From Actinomycetota bacterium (GTDB lineage: Bacteria; Actinomycetota; Actinomycetes; S36-B12; UBA5976): a stretch of DNA of 5,903 nucleotides. The stretch lies in contig CANKTT010000089.1 in assembly GCA_947486505.1 (NCBI GenBank), forward strand, positions 1 through 5,903, written 5' to 3'. The first letter of the stretch is position 1. Every line of letters begins with the position of its first letter. Shown here in pieces: positions 1-5,826 of the stretch. Below the pieces are notes generated by a model that searched no databases, had not been told where the DNA came from, and saw nothing but the letters and a program-made list of their open reading frames with translations. The position numbers were made by a program, and so were the translations under genes.

Positions 1-111
1 GCAATAGAAATGGCAGATGACGCCGGCATGAATGGCGTCGGAGTAGTCGTAACAGGTTCAGTTGTCACGGCCGCGGCTGCCAGAACAATTATGGGCAAGA
101 CCAATACCTAA
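1..111 (+). CDS. folC: FolC C-terminus (folylpolyglutamate / dihydrofolate synthase), partial
   Basis: Frame 1 is open from the window edge to TAA at 109-111 and gives the last 36 residues of a protein. The stretch GVVVTGSVVTAAAAR resembles the C-terminal strand of FolC-type Mur-ligase-fold proteins, which typically end with a V-TGS-V-T...AR motif followed by a short tail. FolC adds glutamate to folates, and in many bacteria also joins dihydropteroate to glutamate, in the cytoplasm. The downstream order DUF4233 then ndk is what is expected after folC in Actinomycetota and supports the call. The ATP-binding P-loop and the catalytic part lie outside the window, so mono- versus bifunctional activity cannot be judged. 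Confidence 0.85.
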   Translation, partial: AIEMADDAGMNGVGVVVTGSVVTAAAARTIMGKTNT

Positions 112-131
112 TGGAGTTGAGAAGCAAATGA
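111..131 (+). other. Six-codon mini-ORF linking folC and the DUF4233 gene
   Basis: An ATG at 111-113 shares its A with the folC TAA stop (TAATG). It opens a six-codon frame (MELRSK) that ends at TGA 129-131. That stop overlaps the proposed start of the next gene at 128 as ATGA. The two stop/start overlaps in a row could pass terminating ribosomes from folC to the DUF4233 gene. It may equally be chance, since the frame is very short and only a weak ribosome-binding sequence could precede it. Confidence 0.25.
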
Positions 132-463
132 AGGTAATGGGCAGTGCAATTCTGGTGTTTGAAGCGATTGTCTTAGGACTATCAATTCCCATATCAGTGG
201 TTATTTACGACGTAGATAAGGCCTTAGCGCTTTGGAGCACGTTTCTGCTGATGGTGCTTTGTATCCTTGCTGTTGGTGGTGTTCGCCACGATAAGCGAGC
301 AGCCATAACCACAGGAATCGTAGTCCAAGCGATCATTATCGGTGTTGGAATCTTCGTTCGACCGCTACTTTTCCCAGGAGTTTTATTCCTATTAATTTGG
401 GGTTTGGCCTATGTGATGAATAACAAAGTTGACGAGGCAAAGGCAGCCCGAGAAACCCTTTAA
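128..463 (+). CDS. DUF4233 family four-helix membrane protein, function unknown
   Basis: This encodes a 111-residue, strongly hydrophobic protein with four likely membrane helices at about residues 5-27, 33-52, 59-77 and 79-97. A short basic loop (RHDKR, about 53-57) lies between helices 2 and 3, and the C-terminal tail is charged. Size, topology and position between folC and ndk match the actinobacterial DUF4233 family; the equivalent M. tuberculosis gene also lies between folC and ndk. ATG 128 is chosen because the upstream in-frame codons overlap folC and would add a polar, Pro- and Arg-rich lead unlike the family. GGAG at 113-116 lies 11 nt upstream; ATG 137 is a possible alternative start. 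No catalytic motif is visible and the function is not known. Its place in the operon suggests constitutive co-expression with folC and ndk. Confidence 0.85.
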   Translation: MKVMGSAILVFEAIVLGLSIPISVVIYDVDKALALWSTFLLMVLCILAVGGVRHDKRAAITTGIVVQAIIIGVGIFVRPLLFPGVLFLLIWGLAYVMNNKVDEAKAARETL

Positions 464-473
464 GATTGAGAAC

Positions 474-881
474 ATGTCTGAACGCACCCTTGTCCTTGTA
501 AAGCCAGATGGCGTCGAACGCGGCCTTATTGGCGAAGTAATTTCGCGCATTGAACGCAAAGGCTTCAAAATCGTTGCCTTGGAAATGCGCACACTAGAGC
601 GCTCAATTGCCGAGACTCACTACGCCGAGCACGTCGATAAGCCTTTCTTCAAAGACTTAGTTGATTTCATTAGCGGTGGGCCACTAGTTGCAGCCGTAAT
701 TGAAGGCAACGAAGCAATTGCTGCCTGGCGAACCATGATGGGTGCAACAAACCCAGTGAATGCTGCAATGGGAACCATCCGCGGTGACCTGGCAACTGAA
801 ACGCAACTAAATGTTTCTCACGGGTCTGATTCACTAGAGTCAGCTGCTCGCGAGATCGCACTATTTTTCCCAAAACTGTAA
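474..881 (+). CDS. ndk: Nucleoside diphosphate kinase
   Basis: This is a complete 135-residue Ndk, the normal length for the bacterial family. It transfers the gamma-phosphate between nucleoside triphosphates and diphosphates through a phosphohistidine and so balances NTP and dNTP pools in the cytoplasm. The expected active-site set is visible: Lys10 in LVKPDGV, Tyr50, the Phe58-Phe59 pair, Arg86 ([11 protein letters not shown]), Thr92, Arg103 (GTIRGD), Asn113 and the catalytic His116 in [11 protein letters not shown] 474 is preferred over an in-frame start at 429 because the family begins [12 protein letters not shown] and the longer form would overlap the upstream gene by 35 nt. The gap to the previous stop is only 10 nt and the ribosome site is weak (a GAG at 468-470), so translation may be partly coupled. 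The usual Pro before Gly in the PGTIRGD segment is Met99 here, probably a neutral change. Confidence 0.98.
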   Translation: MSERTLVLVKPDGVERGLIGEVISRIERKGFKIVALEMRTLERSIAETHYAEHVDKPFFKDLVDFISGGPLVAAVIEGNEAIAAWRTMMGATNPVNAAMGTIRGDLATETQLNVSHGSDSLESAAREIALFFPKL

Positions 882-891
882 AGGGTTAAAG

Positions 892-2844
892 ATGACGGTC
901 CAGTCTGTATTTCCGGCACTGGAACAGTTATTGCCTCGGGTGCAAAAACCTGTTCAATACGTAGGTGGCGAACTCAACGCTGTAATCAAGCCATGGGAAG
1001 ACACGACAGTTCGCTGGTGCCTAATGTACCCCGATGCATATGAAGTTGGAATTCCCAACCAAGGCGTTCAAATCTTGTATGAAGTTTTGAATGAACGTGC
1101 GGACACTTTGTGCGAACGCACCTATGCAGTTTGGCCTGACCTAGAAAAGCTCATGCGAGAAAATGGCGTCCCACAATTTACAGTTGATGCGCATCGACCA
1201 GTTGGAGAATTTGACGCACTTGGTGTTTCATTCGCTACTGAACTTGGCTACACCAACATGCTTACTGCAATTGATTTAGCAGGAGTTCCGTTACATGCAT
1301 TCGATCGTGATGAGACACATCCACTCGTTATCGCCGGCGGACATGCTGCATTTAACCCTGAAGCTATCTCAATGTTTATCGATGGCGCCGTTCTTGGTGA
1401 CGGCGAGCAAGCCGTTCTAGCAATTACGGACATCATCGCAGCGTTTAAATCCGAAGGAAGCCCCGGCGGACGCGATGAACTATTGATGCGCCTTGCAAAG
1501 TCTGGCGTGATGTATGTGCCAGCGTTTTATGACGTGGAATACATGGAAGATGGACGAATTCGTCGCGTCTCCCCAAATCGCCCAGGTGTGCCATGGCGGG
1601 TAGCAAAGCACACTGTTATGGATCTTGATGAATGGCCATATCCAAAGGCACCACTTGTTCCAATCGCTGAAAGTGTTCACGAGCGCATGAGCGTAGAAAT
1701 TTTCCGTGGCTGTACTCGTGGCTGTCGATTCTGTCAGGCGGGCATGATTACTCGCCCGGTACGTGAACGTTCCATGACCACAATTGCTGACATGGTTGCA
1801 AATGGCCTTGAAAAGACAGGCTACGAAGAGATCGGCCTACTTTCACTCTCCAGCGCAGATCACTCTGAAATTGCTGAAATCGCAAAGGGATTAGCCGATC
1901 GGTATGAAGATACCCAGACATCGCTGTCACTTCCTAGCACTCGAGTTGATGCCTTCAACATTGATTTAGCAAATGAACTTTCTCGCAATGGTCGCCGTAG
2001 TGGATTAACTTTTGCTCCAGAAGGTGGCAGCGAACGCATACGTAAAGTCATCAACAAAATGGTTACTGAAGAAGATTTGATTCGTACCGTAACTGCTGCT
2101 TATGCATCCGGCTGGCGTCAGGTGAAGCTGTACTTTATGTGTGGCTTGCCAACCGAAGAAGATGAAGACGTATTACAGATTGCGCGCCTAGCGCATGAAG
2201 TTATCAAGGCAGGTCGCGAAGCTTCAGGGCGTAAAGATATCCGCTGCACTGTTTCAATTGGTGGATTTGTGCCTAAACCACACACGCCATTCCAATGGGC
2301 AGCGCAACTTGATCACGAAACGACAGACTCACGCCTTTACAAATTACGTGATGCAATTCGCCAAGATCGGGAATTTGGAAAGTCAATTGGCGTTCGTTAC
2401 CACGATGGCAAGCCGGGCGTAGTTGAAGGATTGCTATCTCGTGGCGACCGTCGCGTTGGAAAAGTTATTGAACAAGTTTGGCGAGATGGCCAGCGCTTTG
2501 ATGGCTGGAGCGAACACTTTTCATATGACAAATGGATGGCAGCCGCAGAAATCGCATTTGCCGATGAAGCAGTTGACGTTAACTGGTACACCATCAGAGA
2601 ACGCGAATTATCCGAAGTCCTCGCATGGGATCATTTGGATTCAGGTCTGGATAAAGAATGGCTCTGGGACGATTGGCAAGATGCGTTATCTGAAGTTGAA
2701 GTCGATGACTGCCGATGGGTTCCGTGTTTTGATTGTGGAGTTTGCGATCACATGGGAACTGAAATCCAAGTTGGTCCAACTAATGCAGTAATGCTTCCGA
2801 TGCCAGTAATCCCATCACGCGTAGTTGCAAACAGTGGCACGTGA
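892..2844 (+). CDS. TIGR03960-type radical SAM protein with B12-binding-like N-terminal domain
   Basis: This 650-residue protein has a cobalamin-binding-like Rossmann domain (about residues 38-190, with YPDAYEVGIPN, FDALGVSFATELGYTN, GGHAAFNPE near 149 and GDGE at 169-172). A radical SAM barrel follows. Its [4Fe-4S] motif CTRGCRFC uses Cys274, Cys278 and Cys281. Other family blocks are FAPEGGSERIRKVINK (about 374-389), LYFMCGLPTEEDED and GGFVPKPHTPFQW. The C-terminal part has the typical WDHLDSGLDKEWLW segment and a cysteine cluster at 607, 612, 615 and 618 (CFDCGVC). Members presumably cleave SAM to a 5'-deoxyadenosyl radical, but substrate and product are unknown. AAAGGG at 880-885 lies 6 nt before ATG 892 and overlaps the ndk stop. 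The DUF2344 gene follows with an overlap; in many other bacteria, as recalled, the two are fused into one protein. Confidence 0.94.
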   Translation: MTVQSVFPALEQLLPRVQKPVQYVGGELNAVIKPWEDTTVRWCLMYPDAYEVGIPNQGVQILYEVLNERADTLCERTYAVWPDLEKLMRENGVPQFTVDAHRPVGEFDALGVSFATELGYTNMLTAIDLAGVPLHAFDRDETHPLVIAGGHAAFNPEAISMFIDGAVLGDGEQAVLAITDIIAAFKSEGSPGGRDELLMRLAKSGVMYVPAFYDVEYMEDGRIRRVSPNRPGVPWRVAKHTVMDLDEWPYPKAPLVPIAESVHERMSVEIFRGCTRGCRFCQAGMITRPVRERSMTTIADMVANGLEKTGYEEIGLLSLSSADHSEIAEIAKGLADRYEDTQTSLSLPSTRVDAFNIDLANELSRNGRRSGLTFAPEGGSERIRKVINKMVTEEDLIRTVTAAYASGWRQVKLYFMCGLPTEEDEDVLQIARLAHEVIKAGREASGRKDIRCTVSIGGFVPKPHTPFQWAAQLDHETTDSRLYKLRDAIRQDREFGKSIGVRYHDGKPGVVEGLLSRGDRRVGKVIEQVWRDGQRFDGWSEHFSYDKWMAAAEIAFADEAVDVNWYTIRERELSEVLAWDHLDSGLDKEWLWDDWQDALSEVEVDDCRWVPCFDCGVCDHMGTEIQVGPTNAVMLPMPVIPSRVVANSGT

Positions 2845-3577
2845 TCGTGACCCTGGTCGCGAGATAATTCCGGCTGTTCAAAAGTTAAGAATTCAACACG
2901 CGAAACGGGATCGACTTCGCTTCACATCACATCGAGATTTCCAACGAGCTTTCGAGCGTGCTTTAAAGCGCGCTGGTGTTCCAATGGCATACAGCGCAGG
3001 ATTTTCGCCGCATCCAAAAATTTCTTATGCCAACGCGGCCCCAACAGGTGTAGCAAGTGAAGCTGAGTACGTTGAAATCGGAGTTGTACAGGTTGTAGAT
3101 CCTGAAAAGCTGCTTGCTGTTTTGGACGAAGTTTTACCGCCAGGCCTTGACATTTTGGCGGTCGTGGAAGCACGAACTCCAGATTTCGTCGCCCGCCTCG
3201 AAGCCAGTCACTGGCGAATCGAGCTTCCTGGCACGGCTGCGGAGACCCTTGAGCAGGCTTTGGAGACCTTTATGTCCAATTCTGAAGTACTCGTGGATCG
3301 CATGACCAAGTCCGGAATTAGAACCTTTGACGCCAGAACCGCGGTAATTCGGGCAAATGTGGAGTTGGGCGCTGACTGTGCCATACTTCAAGTAGTCGTT
3401 CGGCATGGCGTGCCAGCTGTTCGACCAGACGATGTTCTGGCAGCTCTGAAAAAAGTTGCGGACTTCGCCCAGGAGATCCCACCTCGGGTAACTCGACTGG
3501 CGCAAGGTCCTTTGCTTGAAGATGGTTGGTCCGTGGGTGATCCTTTCACCTTGGATCGTGAAGCCACACAAGCTTGA
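2834..3577 (+). CDS. TIGR03936 / DUF2344 radical SAM-linked protein
   Basis: This encodes 247 residues if translation starts at GTG 2834. The family N-terminus is clear: VQKLRIQHAKRDRLRFTSH, then SHRD (32-35), an amphipathic helix (FQRAFERALKRAG) and YSAGFSPHPKISYA (53-66), followed by SEAEYVEI. DUF2344 proteins occur as a separate partner or a C-terminal fusion of the TIGR03960 radical SAM protein; their biochemistry is unknown. Only GTG 2834 and TTG 2825 can serve as starts, because TAG at 2822-2824 closes the frame and no ATG, GTG or TTG lies between 2834 and the conserved region. Neither has a convincing Shine-Dalgarno sequence, and both overlap the upstream gene (by 11 or 20 nt). Translation therefore probably depends on coupling to the radical SAM gene, which would suit fixed stoichiometry. 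The exact start is uncertain; the family call is firm. Confidence 0.92.
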   Translation: MARDRDPGREIIPAVQKLRIQHAKRDRLRFTSHRDFQRAFERALKRAGVPMAYSAGFSPHPKISYANAAPTGVASEAEYVEIGVVQVVDPEKLLAVLDEVLPPGLDILAVVEARTPDFVARLEASHWRIELPGTAAETLEQALETFMSNSEVLVDRMTKSGIRTFDARTAVIRANVELGADCAILQVVVRHGVPAVRPDDVLAALKKVADFAQEIPPRVTRLAQGPLLEDGWSVGDPFTLDREATQA

Positions 3578-3602
3578 GCCCTACATCGTCACTACATAGG
3601 CT
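3574..3602 (+). promoter_or_regulatory. Candidate promoter for rne
   Basis: TTGAGC at 3574-3579 and TAGGCT at 3597-3602 are separated by 17 bp and fit the actinobacterial housekeeping pattern (TTGAC-like -35, TANNNT -10). The -35 overlaps the stop codon of the DUF2344 gene. Initiation would fall near 3609-3611 and give a leader of about 65-70 nt before rne. Two six-base patterns in a 100-nt gap can occur by chance, so confidence is modest. Confidence 0.35.
3581..3597 (+). repeat. Direct repeat CTACAT in the rne upstream region
   Basis: CTACAT occurs at 3581-3586 and 3592-3597, a period of 11 bp, so both copies would lie on the same face of the helix. They lie in the spacer of the candidate rne promoter, and the second copy's last T is the first base of the proposed -10. 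They could be half-sites for a regulator, but a six-base repeat is weak evidence. Confidence 0.25.
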
Positions 3603-3606
3603 TATG

Positions 3607-3618
3607 CGCCCCAGGGCG
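3607..3618 (+). other. Small GC-rich hairpin in the probable rne leader
   Basis: CGCC at 3607-3610 can pair with GGCG at 3615-3618 around a CCAG loop. No T-run follows, so it is not a terminator. It would sit at or near the 5' end of the rne transcript if the promoter call is right, where it might protect the end or shape access by RNase E itself. Four base pairs is little, and the role is speculative. Confidence 0.25.
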
Positions 3619-3676
3619 TGAGTGAACGCAAGATCAGTGTTTCGGCATTGTTTTTGTGCGATAGGAGACGACTTTC

Positions 3677-5740
3677 ATGTCGGATAACGATTTAACACCA
3701 GAAGCAAAACCACGCCGACGTGCCGCTGGCCGTCCAGCTGGACCTCCAGTAGATGCTCCAACAGCTAAGCCAGATAGCGACAGTAAGTCGGAAAAGGCTC
3801 CAGCTAAGGCTGCAGCGAAAAAGAAGGCACCAGCAGTCAAGAAGGCACCTGTAGCTGTTCCGGTTTTCCAATCTGCGCCAGTAGTTGCTGTACCAGCCAA
3901 GAAAAAAGCTGCTGCTAAGTCGGACAGTACCGAAGAGGTTCTTTCAGTTGCGAAGAAAGGCCAGGCTAAAAAGGCACCGGCAAAAAAGGTTTCAGTATCT
4001 GAATCTGCAGATACGTCCGACTCAACACCAAGTGAGAGTACAGAAGCTGGTGAAGAGCGCAGCGGTAACAATCGAAATCGTAATCGCAACCGTCGCGGTG
4101 GCAAAAATAAGAATCGTGCCAGGGCAATCAATGGTGTCGAAAGTTCCGATCAAGAAGATGTAACAACAGACGGCAACGACGAGGATTCAACTGATTCAAC
4201 TGAGTCATCCGATGCGGCAACTGCCCGCAAGCGCAGTCGTAAGCGTACGCGCGATGGTTCAGACAACGAATCTGGCTCAACTCGACTAGATGCAAAGCGT
4301 AATCGTCGTCGTGATGGCCGAGACGCAGGACGTCGACGCGCACCAATCTTGACTGAGTCTGAGTTTCTTGCTCGTCGGGAAAATGTAGAGCGGGTAATGG
4401 TTGTGCGCCAACAAGGTTCTCGCACTCAAATCGCAGTTCTTGAAGACGGAATTGTTGTTGAGCATTACATCAATCAATCAAGCAGTGGCTCATTAGTTGG
4501 CAACGTCTACCTGGGACGCGTACAAAACGTATTGCCAGGTATGGAAGCCGCCTTCGTTGACATCGGCAAGGGACGCAATGCGGTTCTCTATGCTGGTGAA
4601 GTTAACTGGGACGCAGCCGGTCTAGATGGTCAGCCAAAGAAAATAGAAACTGCGCTTAAGTCCGGCGATCCAGTCTTAGTTCAGGTCACTAAAGATCCAG
4701 TTGGACAAAAGGGCGCCCGACTAACCAGTCAAATTTCTTTGCCTGGTCGTTTCTTGGTTTATGTTCCAAACAATCCAATGACTGGAATCTCGCGCAAACT
4801 TCCAGACCGTGAGCGTTCCCGTCTAAAAACAATTTTGAAGGCAGTCGTTCCGGAAGATGCTGGTGTAATTGTTCGCACGGCATCAGAAGGATCAACTGAA
4901 GAAGAACTAGGCCGTGACGTCGCTAGATTGGCTGCGCAGTGGACTGACATTGAAGCGAAATCCAAAACTGCTTCGCCTCCAACAATGCTTTACGGCGAAC
5001 CAGATATTTCAATCAAGGTTGTTCGCGACATTTTTAATGAAGATGTAAAGAAGCTAATTGTTTCAGGAGCCGACGCTTGGGAAACGGTTGAACAATACGT
5101 AAGTTATGTTGCGCCAGATCTAGCTGACCGCCTTGAAAAGTATGTTGGCACAACTGATGTGTTCACCGAGTACCGGATTGATGAACAAATTGCCAAGGCT
5201 CTTGATCGCAAGGTTTACTTGCCTTCCGGTGGTTCATTAGTAATCGACCGCACTGAGGCAATGACCGTTGTTGACGTTAACACTGGCAAGTTCATTGGTC
5301 AGGGTGGAAACCTTGAACAAACCGTTACCAAGAACAACATGGAAGCTGCTGAAGAAATTGTTCGCCAGCTAAGACTTCGTGACATCGGTGGCATCATCGT
5401 TATCGACTTCATCGACATGGTCCTAGAAAGCAACCGCGATCAAGTGATTCGTCGCCTGATCGAATGCCTAGGCCGAGATCGCACCAAGCATCAAGTTGCA
5501 GAAGTTACCTCCCTTGGATTGGTTCAAATGACCCGAAAGCGCATTGGCGCTGGGCTACTTGAGGTGTTCAGCGAGTCTTGCGATCACTGCCAAGGCCGTG
5601 GTGCAGTTGTAAATATGGATGGCCATGACACTTCGAAAACCCCTAAAAACAAGGGTAAAAAGGGTAATCACGACCACTCTCAAGACAATTCCACAGATTC
5701 AAACCCAGATTCAACCCCCGAAGAGCAAGTCTCGGTTTGA
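3677..5740 (+). CDS. rne: Ribonuclease E/G (Rne/Rng family) with long disordered N-terminal extension
   Basis: This 687-residue endoribonuclease processes rRNA and tRNA precursors and starts mRNA decay in the cytoplasm, possibly as a degradosome scaffold. Residues 1-235 are low-complexity: a Lys/Ala/Pro tract (about 37-105), a Ser-rich acidic tract (106-128), an Arg/Asn tract (130-150), a second acidic tract (154-179) and an Arg-rich tract (184-221). The catalytic part follows: S1 domain (about 268-350, GNVYLGRVQNVLPGMEAAFVDIG), 5'-sensor (PNNPMTGISRK; Arg400-Thr401 match E. coli Arg169-Thr170), and DNase I-like domain with metal ligands Asp533 (VDVNTG) and Asp577 (IVIDFIDM). Zn-link cysteines are Cys635 and Cys638 (CDHC). 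The tail after the Zn-link is only about 45 residues, so the scaffold-like disorder is nearly all N-terminal. AGGAGA at 3663-3668, 8 nt before ATG 3677, is a strong ribosome site and fixes the start. Confidence 0.97.
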   Translation: MSDNDLTPEAKPRRRAAGRPAGPPVDAPTAKPDSDSKSEKAPAKAAAKKKAPAVKKAPVAVPVFQSAPVVAVPAKKKAAAKSDSTEEVLSVAKKGQAKKAPAKKVSVSESADTSDSTPSESTEAGEERSGNNRNRNRNRRGGKNKNRARAINGVESSDQEDVTTDGNDEDSTDSTESSDAATARKRSRKRTRDGSDNESGSTRLDAKRNRRRDGRDAGRRRAPILTESEFLARRENVERVMVVRQQGSRTQIAVLEDGIVVEHYINQSSSGSLVGNVYLGRVQNVLPGMEAAFVDIGKGRNAVLYAGEVNWDAAGLDGQPKKIETALKSGDPVLVQVTKDPVGQKGARLTSQISLPGRFLVYVPNNPMTGISRKLPDRERSRLKTILKAVVPEDAGVIVRTASEGSTEEELGRDVARLAAQWTDIEAKSKTASPPTMLYGEPDISIKVVRDIFNEDVKKLIVSGADAWETVEQYVSYVAPDLADRLEKYVGTTDVFTEYRIDEQIAKALDRKVYLPSGGSLVIDRTEAMTVVDVNTGKFIGQGGNLEQTVTKNNMEAAEEIVRQLRLRDIGGIIVIDFIDMVLESNRDQVIRRLIECLGRDRTKHQVAEVTSLGLVQMTRKRIGAGLLEVFSESCDHCQGRGAVVNMDGHDTSKTPKNKGKKGNHDHSQDNSTDSNPDSTPEEQVSV
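4184..4201 (+). repeat. Tandem 9-bp coding repeat in rne
   Basis: GATTCAACT is repeated exactly twice in tandem and is followed by a diverged third unit (GAGTCATCC, 4202-4210). It encodes Asp-Ser-Thr, Asp-Ser-Thr, Glu-Ser-Ser (residues 170-178) within the second acidic tract of RNase E. The identical codons suggest recent in-frame duplication by slippage, consistent with a freely evolving disordered region. Confidence 0.7.
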
Positions 5741-5766
5741 CCCTAAGGCCCTTAAGTCCGTAACCT
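5737..5766 (+). promoter_or_regulatory. Candidate rplU promoter embedded in the rne terminator
   Basis: TTGACC (5737-5742) overlaps the end of rne, and TAACCT (5761-5766) follows after an 18-bp spacer. Both match the actinobacterial -35 (TTGACN) and -10 (TANNNT) patterns. Transcription would begin around 5773-5775, inside the loop or 3' arm of the terminator dyad, so the transcript would lack the 5' arm and could not form the terminator. The rplU leader would be about 52-54 nt. This would explain how a ribosomal protein operon stays expressed behind a terminator. It is a pattern match only. Confidence 0.45.
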
Positions 5767-5791
5767 TATGAGGCTTAAGACTTAGGGTTTT
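5741..5791 (+). terminator. Rho-independent terminator after rne
   Basis: CCCTAAG (5741-5747) pairs with CTTAGGG (5781-5787). Inside it, CTTAAG (5751-5756) pairs with CTTAAG (5774-5779) after a small asymmetric internal loop, and a G-U and a C-G pair can extend the inner stem. The top loop is about 13 nt, and TTTT (5788-5791) follows directly. It starts immediately after the rne stop codon. The long stem and T-run make a terminator or attenuator likely; the T-run is short, so readthrough into rplU is plausible. Confidence 0.72.
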
Positions 5792-5826
5792 CACCCGAAA
5801 CAAGCATTAGTTCAAGGAGATACCTC

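Noticed and set aside
62..127. Longer start (TTG 62) for the DUF4233 gene, adding 22 residues
   Set aside because: It lies largely inside folC, and the added residues are polar and Pro/Arg-rich, unlike the family. ATG 128 begins next to the first membrane helix and has GGAG upstream.
429..466. Possible ndk promoter: TTGACG (429-434) and TAAGAT (461-466)
   Set aside because: The spacer is 26 bp, far beyond the usable 16-19 bp range, and the genes are closely packed in one operon.
429..473. Longer start for ndk at ATG 429
   Set aside because: It overlaps the upstream gene by 35 nt, and Ndk proteins begin at the [12 protein letters not shown] block, which starts at 474.
1186..1206. DxHxxG cobalamin motif in the radical SAM protein
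   Set aside because: The spacing is D-x-H-x-x-x-G, one residue too long, and it sits in a poorly conserved linker before the FDALGVSF strand.
2423..2791. 122-codon open frame on the + strand inside the radical SAM gene
   Set aside because: It is an out-of-frame shadow. The main frame carries conserved family blocks, including the CxxCGxC cluster, across the same bases.
3134..3571. 145-codon open frame on the - strand, opposite the DUF2344 gene
   Set aside because: The translation has no recognisable domain and lies entirely within a well-supported conserved gene.
3982..3988. A_AAA_AAG slippery heptamer in the correct phase within rne (dnaX-type frameshift signal)
   Set aside because: Lysine-rich coding sequence produces such runs readily, and similar runs occur nearby. 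I saw no stimulatory stem or internal Shine-Dalgarno sequence, and a -1 shift stops within a few codons (TGA at 4000-4002).
3634..4131. 165-codon open frame on the - strand, opposite the rne N-terminus
   Set aside because: It is the mirror of Lys/Ala/Arg-rich codons, giving a Leu/Ala/Phe/Arg-rich low-complexity product with no family likeness. The + strand frame is a clear RNase E.
5741..5826. Known L21 leader RNA element upstream of rplU
   Set aside because: The described L21 leader is, as recalled, a Firmicutes structure. The dyad here is adequately explained as an rne terminator, and I cannot match the leader's conserved positions by eye.
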